10,447 nt of DNA from Clostridia bacterium (lineage in GTDB: Bacteria; Bacillota_A; Clostridia; Oscillospirales; Acutalibacteraceae), in contig JAFXNY010000040.1 of the NCBI GenBank assembly GCA_017529165.1, positions 1 to 10,447 of the forward strand. The letters run 5' to 3'. A model generated the notes under the pieces. The model was not told where the DNA came from. It saw only the letters and a list, made by a program, of their open reading frames with translations, and made no database searches. The translations under genes were made by a program, and so were the position numbers. Shown here in pieces: positions 5,362 through 10,447 of the stretch. Each line of letters begins with the position of its first letter. Position 1 is the first letter of the stretch.

Positions 5362-7131
5362 ATGTCAGCAACAGAAGTTTTAATTGTATTTGCTACCCTT
5401 GTGGGAGGACTTGCGTTTTTCCTTTACGGTATGAATACAATGTCATCAGGGCTTGAGCAGATGGCAGGCGGAAAGCTTGAGAGCACGCTTAAAAAAGTTA
5501 CGCAAAACGGATTTCTGAGTTTTATTCTGGGAGCGGGAATTACAATAGCTATTCAATCGTCCTCTGCGATGACGGTTATGCTTGTAGGTCTGGTAAACTC
5601 GGGAATAATGCACTTTGCAGATACATTCAGCATGATAATGGGCTCTCATGTGGGCACAACGCTGACTGCCTGGATATTAACGCTCAGCGGTGTTTCGGGT
5701 GATAATTTCTTTTTGGTCCTTTTAAGACCCTCAACATTTGCGCCGATACTTGCCTTTTTCGGCATAGTATTAAGAATGGTTTCAAAGAAGTCAAAGCATC
5801 GCAACCTTGGTATGATACTTTTAGGTTTTGCGGTTTTGATGGCAGGAATGCAGATGATGAGTGGTTCTATGAGCTCATTTAAGGATGATCCCTCTTTTAC
5901 AAGGATTTTAACTGCTTTTAAGAGCCCAATAGTAGCACTTTTAGCTTCGGTTGTATTTACAGGTATTATTCAGTCTTCAGCAGCAACGGTAGCTATTGTT
6001 CAAGCACTTGCGCTTTCGGCATTTTCAACCGATAACCCAATAACTTATCAAATGGCAATACCGCTCATAATAGGCGCTAACATCGGAACATGTATGACAG
6101 CGCTTATATCAAGCATAGGCACAAACAAAAATGCTAAGCGGGTAGTTGCAATGCATTTTTACACCAATGCTTTCGGCGGTATATTATACATAATACTTCT
6201 CTATGTGGCTATGCTTGTAAAACCCGATTTATTAAATATTCCGATAAGCATTTTCGGGGTAGCTGTGGTGCACAGTTTGTTCAATATTGCAAATACCATC
6301 TTGTTTACTCCGCTTAAAAAACCTATAGTTGCTCTTTGCAGAAAGACTATTAAGAGTGACAAGGCTGAAAAGCATACCGTATTTTTGGACGAGCGTTTGT
6401 TTAATAACCCACCTATTGCGATTGCAGAGTGCCGAAGACTTGTAAATGAAATGGCCCAGATTGCTTGTGATGCGGTATCAAGCGCTATTGATACGATTTA
6501 TAATTATGATGAATCAGTTATTGAAAGCGTGAGAGAGGCTGAAACGCTTACGGATAAATATGAGGACAAGCTCAGCACATATCTTGTAAAGATTTCAAGC
6601 CATAACATATCATCTGAAGAATCTCATACGGTGGCACGATTACTTCATAGTATAAATGATTTCGAGCGTATCGGAGACCATGCGCTTAACCTATGCCAGC
6701 GAGGGACGGAAATAAAAGAAAAGAACATAGTGTTCTCAGATGACGCAAAAGAAGAACTTGGCGTTATAACCAAGGCTTTAATTGAGATAATAAACATAAC
6801 AAAGAAATCATTTATTAGCGATGATATTGGGGAGGCTTTGCTAGTTGAACCGCTCGAACAGGTTATTGATAAGCTTAATTATGAGCTTAAAGACCGTCAT
6901 GTGAACCGTCTAAAAGAGGGAAGATGCACAGTGAGTCTCGGGTTTGTGTACTCCGATATTCTGGCCGATTACGAGCGCATATCGGACCATTGTTCAAATA
7001 TAGCAGTTTATACTATTCAGCGCAATTCGTCAAAAATCAACCCACATAAGTTCTTAAAGGGCATCAAATCTTCAACCAATTCAGAGTTTAATGAAGAGTA
7101 TAAAATGTATTTGAAAAAATATGCCTTATAG
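5362..7131 (+). CDS. Na/Pi cotransporter family protein with PhoU-like C-terminal domain
   Basis: The 589-residue membrane protein probably imports inorganic phosphate with sodium, as NptA/type II Na-Pi cotransporters do. Two inverted-repeat-like transport halves carry the signature QSSSA (65-69) and QSSAA (204-208), each followed by a glycine-rich partner, GSHVGTTLTA (94-103) and GANIGTCMTA (238-247). About eight hydrophobic segments lie in the first 325 residues. Residues about 345-560 form a cytoplasmic PhoU-like helical domain with two conserved metal-binding-type pieces, NDFERIGDHALNL (432-444) and ADYERISDHCSNIAV (535-549). AAGGGGTGA is 5 bp before the ATG. It follows glyS by 16 bp and is followed by the hairpin at 7138-7167. 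The PhoU-like tail may regulate transport; true substrate is not proven by sequence. Confidence 0.9.
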   Translation: MSATEVLIVFATLVGGLAFFLYGMNTMSSGLEQMAGGKLESTLKKVTQNGFLSFILGAGITIAIQSSSAMTVMLVGLVNSGIMHFADTFSMIMGSHVGTTLTAWILTLSGVSGDNFFLVLLRPSTFAPILAFFGIVLRMVSKKSKHRNLGMILLGFAVLMAGMQMMSGSMSSFKDDPSFTRILTAFKSPIVALLASVVFTGIIQSSAATVAIVQALALSAFSTDNPITYQMAIPLIIGANIGTCMTALISSIGTNKNAKRVVAMHFYTNAFGGILYIILLYVAMLVKPDLLNIPISIFGVAVVHSLFNIANTILFTPLKKPIVALCRKTIKSDKAEKHTVFLDERLFNNPPIAIAECRRLVNEMAQIACDAVSSAIDTIYNYDESVIESVREAETLTDKYEDKLSTYLVKISSHNISSEESHTVARLLHSINDFERIGDHALNLCQRGTEIKEKNIVFSDDAKEELGVITKALIEIINITKKSFISDDIGEALLVEPLEQVIDKLNYELKDRHVNRLKEGRCTVSLGFVYSDILADYERISDHCSNIAVYTIQRNSSKINPHKFLKGIKSSTNSEFNEEYKMYLKKYAL

Positions 7132-7137
7132 CAAAGT

Positions 7138-7167
7138 AAAAGAGCCGTTCGACTGAACGGCTCTTTT
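7138..7167. terminator. Bidirectional intrinsic terminator shared by two convergent operons
   Basis: Perfect 13-bp arms AAAAGAGCCGTTC (7138-7150) and GAACGGCTCTTTT (7155-7167) enclose GACT. It lies 6 bp after the transporter stop (7131) and 4 bp after the stop of the opposing kinase gene (7172). The T-runs are short, so the stem and flanking A/T must do much of the work. Confidence 0.88.
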
Positions 7168-7171
7168 GCTA

Positions 7172-8707
7172 TTATTTTTTATTGTTTTCCGGCTCTTCAA
7201 AATACTTACTTGTATATTTGCTTGCGTACTTTCCATAGCGCTTGGAATAACCGTATCCGTAGCCTTTACGGTATCCATAGCTGTATCGCCTATAACCGCC
7301 TGCATATCCATATCTTGAGTATCCGTATCGACCGTAACCGTAACCGGTTACAGATGGATTGTAGTCATTAAGAATAAAACCAATGAACTTAGCTTTACTG
7401 TAGAGTACATATTTGAGGGCATTCTTAATATCAGTGATTGTAGAATGGTTGCACTTTTCAACAAACAGCAAATCATCACATAGGTCGGCAATCACTGCTG
7501 CACTTGGTATCAGCTTGCAGGACGGCATATCAACAATAATGTAGTCATATTCCTCACGAACCTTGTTAAAGAACTCGGCAAACTTTGGATTAGTGTATTT
7601 AACGCTCTTATTTCCGGCAAATACAACATGGAAGTTTTCTCTGTAATGTTTAATGACATCATCATATTCCGCATTACCTGTGACATAATTGGTTATTCCT
7701 CGGCATTTATCTGGAGCTTTAAGTAAGTAGCCCTGAAGTGCCCTGTTAGAGAAATCCATATCTATTAAAAGTGTTTTGTGCCCATTGTCTGCAAATACTT
7801 TAGAAAGCGAAAAAGCCACAGTAGTTTTTCCTTCTTTTTTAGCAGTTGCAGTTATAGCAAGTACTTTATCATCTTCACCCATATATTCAAGTATTCGCTT
7901 TCTTGCAAGCCTCATAGCTTCTATAAAAATGGAATCGGTAAAAGATATTTTTGAAGCTCCGCTCTTGTTTTTACTGTTGCGTTTTATTGTAATATGCGGT
8001 ATTTCGCTGATAGAGTGACTGTTAAGCTGATAGGTAATATCATTTTTATCATGTATTATCTCAACTCTAAGCGACCAAAGATAAAATACCACCAAATTAA
8101 CTATAAGACCCGCAACTGCACCCGTAAACAGGTTGGACCAAACGATAAACTTATTATACGGTTCAGTAGGCTTTTTAGATTGGTATATTATATTTATCCT
8201 AGTGTCGCCTATTATGTATTCGGATAGCCTTGGGAAAGTTTTCAAAAATGACTGCATTACATCATAAGAATCATCGGCAGATGTACTTTCCACATTTATT
8301 TGGATAATATTTGATTTTACAACCGGGTTTGCGGTTATACTGGCGTTCATACCTCTGCCTAAATCGTACTGTATTGCTTGACGCAGATTGTCTGACTGTA
8401 CTACATACGGAAATGTATCGCTCATTTGTTGGGCAAAAGATGAAACATAGTTAAACTTATAAACTGAAGTTCCGCTTTTTGAATCGCTTGAAATGAGCGG
8501 AACAATCGAAAAGGTTGCGGATGAACGGTACATAGGCTTAGTCATAAAAACGGCGTAACCTGAATATGCAACCATAAACGATATCATTATTATAAGAAAG
8601 ACTGCAATGTGCTGCTTGGTGGTTTTTATAATATCCGATAGAGTATAAAGAATACTGCCTATGTTATCTTCACCAATGTTTTTTACATTTGTATTTTTGT
8701 TATTCAA
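7172..8707 (-). CDS. Membrane BY-kinase-type protein (Wzz + CpsD-like) with Tyr-rich tail
   Basis: The 511-residue protein joins a polysaccharide co-polymerase part to a bacterial tyrosine kinase part, like Wzc, which controls capsule or exopolysaccharide chain export. Membrane segments are near 33-54 and 188-211, with an extracellular Wzz-like region between them and a short proline motif (KPTEPY) before the second. The cytoplasmic kinase domain has a P-loop TATAKKEGKTTV with K294, Walker A' LLIDMDFSN with D316/D318 (Ser where Arg is usual), and Walker B YIIVDMP with D393. EAMRLARKRI near 263-272 is a loose version of the oligomerisation helix. From 456 to 502, 17 Tyr alternate with Gly/Arg/Lys and form the expected autophosphorylation cluster. 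The start is TTG behind a perfect SD; the first internal Met is inside the first membrane segment. It starts 26 bp after a related gene. Confidence 0.88.
   Translation of the reverse strand: MNNKNTNVKNIGEDNIGSILYTLSDIIKTTKQHIAVFLIIMISFMVAYSGYAVFMTKPMYRSSATFSIVPLISSDSKSGTSVYKFNYVSSFAQQMSDTFPYVVQSDNLRQAIQYDLGRGMNASITANPVVKSNIIQINVESTSADDSYDVMQSFLKTFPRLSEYIIGDTRINIIYQSKKPTEPYNKFIVWSNLFTGAVAGLIVNLVVFYLWSLRVEIIHDKNDITYQLNSHSISEIPHITIKRNSKNKSGASKISFTDSIFIEAMRLARKRILEYMGEDDKVLAITATAKKEGKTTVAFSLSKVFADNGHKTLLIDMDFSNRALQGYLLKAPDKCRGITNYVTGNAEYDDVIKHYRENFHVVFAGNKSVKYTNPKFAEFFNKVREEYDYIIVDMPSCKLIPSAAVIADLCDDLLFVEKCNHSTITDIKNALKYVLYSKAKFIGFILNDYNPSVTGYGYGRYGYSRYGYAGGYRRYSYGYRKGYGYGYSKRYGKYASKYTSKYFEEPENNKK
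7202..7342 (-). repeat. Tyr/Gly/basic low-complexity coding repeat
   Basis: This part of the preceding kinase gene encodes residues 456-502, with GY or RY pairs recurring about every two to four residues. On the DNA the plus strand shows imperfect iterations of tatccgta and ccgtaacc, as in slipping repeats. There is no exact longer unit. Confidence 0.75.
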
Positions 8708-8710
8708 GCG

Positions 8711-8720
8711 ATCACCTCCT
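8711..8720 (-). promoter_or_regulatory. Perfect Shine-Dalgarno that supports a TTG start
   Basis: AGGAGGTGAT on the minus strand matches the anti-SD of 16S rRNA over all ten bases and stands 3 bp from the TTG at 8707 (7 bp from GGAGG). It decides the start of the Tyr-tailed kinase gene. Confidence 0.85.
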
Positions 8721-8733
8721 ATGCTTTCTGGCT

Positions 8734-10098
8734 TTATTGTTCTTCATTTGGCTCTTTTATGTTCTTTAACGGTCTTAATTCAGATATATCATTGAAAATA
8801 CAGCCAATCATCTTATTTTCGTCAAAGTTTATAACATAATCATTTATTGCTTCAACATATGCGTAGTCTTGGCGCACTACAAAAAGCATGCCGTCACAAA
8901 ACTCGCAAATCGTTTCTGCGTCAATAGCAACGCCTCCCGGTGGCGAATCAATAAGTACAAAGTCATGTTCTTCACGCAGGCGTTTAATAAGTTGTTTATA
9001 TCGCTCATTGCTGAGCGTTTTTGCAGTATTGTAATGCTTAGTTTTTCCGCATATAACATTAACATTTGTTGTGCTATCGTGCATAATAATCGAATTGTAA
9101 TCGGTTTTACCTGCAATATAGGCAGAGATATCATTTTGCGGTTTGATATCTAAATGCTTAAAGAAGTTATGTACAGCAGGCAGTTTTAAGTCCGAATCTA
9201 CCAGAACAACCTTCTTGCCAATAGCAGCAAGTGCGATTGCAATGTTAACAATAACTGTGGTTTTGCCTTCGTTTTCTGCAATGCTCGTAACAACTATAGA
9301 TTTAATATTTCTCGTACGTTGTACACTTTCAAGCTTTATTGCAATTTCGGAAAAACTATCTCTGAAAGAATAATCAATAAGCGGGTTTGTGAGCAATAAG
9401 CCGTCATTTTTAATCCCGATTTTTCTTTTGCGCTTATTAACATGATAAACGGTGCCAAACAATTTGCATTCGAGCATATCATCAACATCCGATATGTTTT
9501 TAACTGTGTCACGCATAAAGGATATAAACATTACAAGAAGTGTGCAGACAAATGCGCCTATAAGTCCGAAAAATAGCGAATGGGTAAAAGAGGCCGACGG
9601 ATTCGATACGGATGATGGCAGGTAAGGAGCTGACAAAACACTAATAATTATGTTGTTAAATGAACTATCAGTAATTCTCGGGTAGTTTTTATATATCGAT
9701 TTTAGTGTATCATATGCCTTTTGTGACGAAGTATCGGTTACAGAAATGTCAATTAGATTTGTATTCTCCTTTTGAACCACTTTTACCGAGCCTGTCATAG
9801 GCTCTCCCATATCTTCTTCAACCATAGCTTTAAGTGTATCACTCGCAAGCACGCTTTGATAGGTTTCACATATTTCAATTGTTCTTGAAAGGGAAGTTGA
9901 TGTTGCATTTGTGGTATAACCGCTCAGGTTTACGGCAATAGTCATAGAACTCGTATATGTTTGCTTTTTGACTGCAAGATAATATATTTGACATCCACAG
10001 AAACCTATAACTCCGGCAAGAAAAATAACCCAAATGTTGTATAACAGATCCATTACGAGAGAAAAGGCATTTGCTCTTTTAAAATCTATTGCTTTCAT
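8734..10098 (-). CDS. Membrane BY-kinase-type protein (Wzz + CpsD-like) without Tyr tail
   Basis: The 454-residue protein has the same layout as the next gene but about 57 residues less at the C-terminus. Membrane segments are near 20-42 and 173-196; the loop between is Wzz-like with an LPSSVSNP proline motif before the second. The cytoplasmic domain has a P-loop TSIAENEGKTTV with K279, Walker A' VVLVDSDLKLP with D301/D303 (Lys at the usual Arg), and Walker B FVLIDSPPGG with D384. It ends FNDISELRPLKNIKEPNEEQ, with no tyrosine in the last 30 residues, so it lacks the usual autophosphorylation cluster. Its ATG overlaps the stop of the upstream Ig-like gene as ATGA; AGGAGG is 10 bp before the ATG. 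It probably couples polymer length control or export with the downstream kinase-like protein, as part of an exopolysaccharide or surface-polymer operon that begins to the right of the window. Confidence 0.88.
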   Translation of the reverse strand: MKAIDFKRANAFSLVMDLLYNIWVIFLAGVIGFCGCQIYYLAVKKQTYTSSMTIAVNLSGYTTNATSTSLSRTIEICETYQSVLASDTLKAMVEEDMGEPMTGSVKVVQKENTNLIDISVTDTSSQKAYDTLKSIYKNYPRITDSSFNNIIISVLSAPYLPSSVSNPSASFTHSLFFGLIGAFVCTLLVMFISFMRDTVKNISDVDDMLECKLFGTVYHVNKRKRKIGIKNDGLLLTNPLIDYSFRDSFSEIAIKLESVQRTRNIKSIVVTSIAENEGKTTVIVNIAIALAAIGKKVVLVDSDLKLPAVHNFFKHLDIKPQNDISAYIAGKTDYNSIIMHDSTTNVNVICGKTKHYNTAKTLSNERYKQLIKRLREEHDFVLIDSPPGGVAIDAETICEFCDGMLFVVRQDYAYVEAINDYVINFDENKMIGCIFNDISELRPLKNIKEPNEEQ

Positions 10099-10447
10099 TG
10101 ATCCTGTGCCTCCTGTACAACTACCAAAACACGGGCTCTGATTAGTTTTGATATCTCATAGTAAACACTGTATACTCCCGGAGTGTCCGGTTTAAACTCT
10201 TCGGTATTTATAGTAAGATCTGATTCATTGCTTCCGTTTAGACTTGATATATTATCTCTAAAATCGGGAACTTCACCGACTGTGGTGTAGAATATGTATT
10301 CTTTAAGCCTTACTCTCTTAACATTGGGATCATCATCAACAACTATTGCTTTGAAAGAAATATCACTCGTATCGCCAAAAGAGTTTGTAACCTTGCAGTT
10401 TACATCATATTCGCCAGCATAGGCGTTGTTGTATGTGCTGGAAATAA
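10095..10447 (-). CDS. Ig-like-repeat surface protein, C-terminal part (N-terminus beyond window)
   Basis: The minus strand is open from the right edge to TGA at 10097-10095, giving 116 visible residues with no start in view. Residues about 1-38 (ending ISFKAIVVDDD) look like the end of one Ig-like domain and about 41-112 (from VKRVRLKEYIFYTTVGEVPDF to ARVLVVVQ) like a complete one of the DUF5011/bacterial Ig type; both share a G-x-Y-x-V beta-strand pattern (GEYDV, GVYSV). The C-terminus is QEAQDQ, with no LPxTG motif and no hydrophobic anchor, so attachment, if any, must be at the N-terminal side. The ATGA overlap couples it to the first kinase-like gene and places it in the same operon. Adhesin, polymer-binding or assembly role is inference. 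Confidence 0.8.
   Translation of the reverse strand, partial: ISSTYNNAYAGEYDVNCKVTNSFGDTSDISFKAIVVDDDPNVKRVRLKEYIFYTTVGEVPDFRDNISSLNGSNESDLTINTEEFKPDTPGVYSVYYEISKLIRARVLVVVQEAQDQ

Noticed and set aside
7340..7351. Perfect 12-bp palindrome GTAACCGGTTAC
   Set aside because: It lies within the kinase coding sequence at the start of the Tyr repeats and is short enough to be a result of the GTAACC/TATCCG repeat pattern rather than an operator.
8869..9153. Plus-strand frame of 94 codons opposite the first kinase-like gene (and a similar one at 7776-8018)
   Set aside because: It lacks an SD and a promoter, has a composition typical of antisense shadow frames, and sits opposite a well-supported kinase domain.

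Overview
The window looks like a chromosomal segment of a low-GC Gram-positive anaerobe, most likely a clostridial (Oscillospirales/Ruminococcaceae-like) Firmicute. The reasons are the A/T-rich sequence, strong AGGAGG-type ribosome binding sites, a DivIVA-family protein, an alpha2-type glycyl-tRNA synthetase, a DUF2156 (LPG-synthase C-terminal) protein and an NptA-PhoU phosphate transporter. No mobile element, CRISPR array, tRNA or rRNA was seen. The taxonomic call is inference.

Left part (1-2410, plus strand): the 3' part of a DUF2156-GNAT fusion protein that runs off the left edge, a small cupin protein, and a PyrE-like phosphoribosyltransferase homologue whose PRPP-loop acidic pair is replaced by Ala-Ala. 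The last two each have a plausible promoter of their own. A perfect bidirectional hairpin terminator (2376-2407) separates them from a convergent minus-strand operon.

Middle part (2413-7167): the minus-strand operon reads, in transcription order, a 94-aa conserved protein of unknown function, a DivIVA-like coiled-coil protein, and an orphan class I fumarase beta-type subunit. Its promoter (TTGACA-17-TATACT) is back to back with the promoter of a plus-strand pair, glyS and a Na/Pi cotransporter with a PhoU-like tail. The two divergent promoters share sequence elements. glyS has no room for a T-box leader. A second bidirectional hairpin (7138-7167) ends the plus-strand pair and also the next operon.

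Right part (7172-10447, minus strand): the distal end of a cell-surface or exopolysaccharide operon. In transcription order it holds the end of an Ig-like-repeat protein (partial, coupled by ATGA), a membrane BY-kinase-type protein (Wzz plus CpsD-like domains) without a tyrosine tail, and a second such protein with a strikingly Tyr/Gly-rich tail (17 Tyr in 47 residues) and a TTG start behind a perfect Shine-Dalgarno. The two kinase-like proteins appear complementary, which together with the Ig-like partner makes this the most interesting part of the window. Nothing in the window is clearly a wholly new system; the best leads are the tandem kinases, the Ala-Ala phosphoribosyltransferase, and the orphan fumarase subunit in a DivIVA operon.
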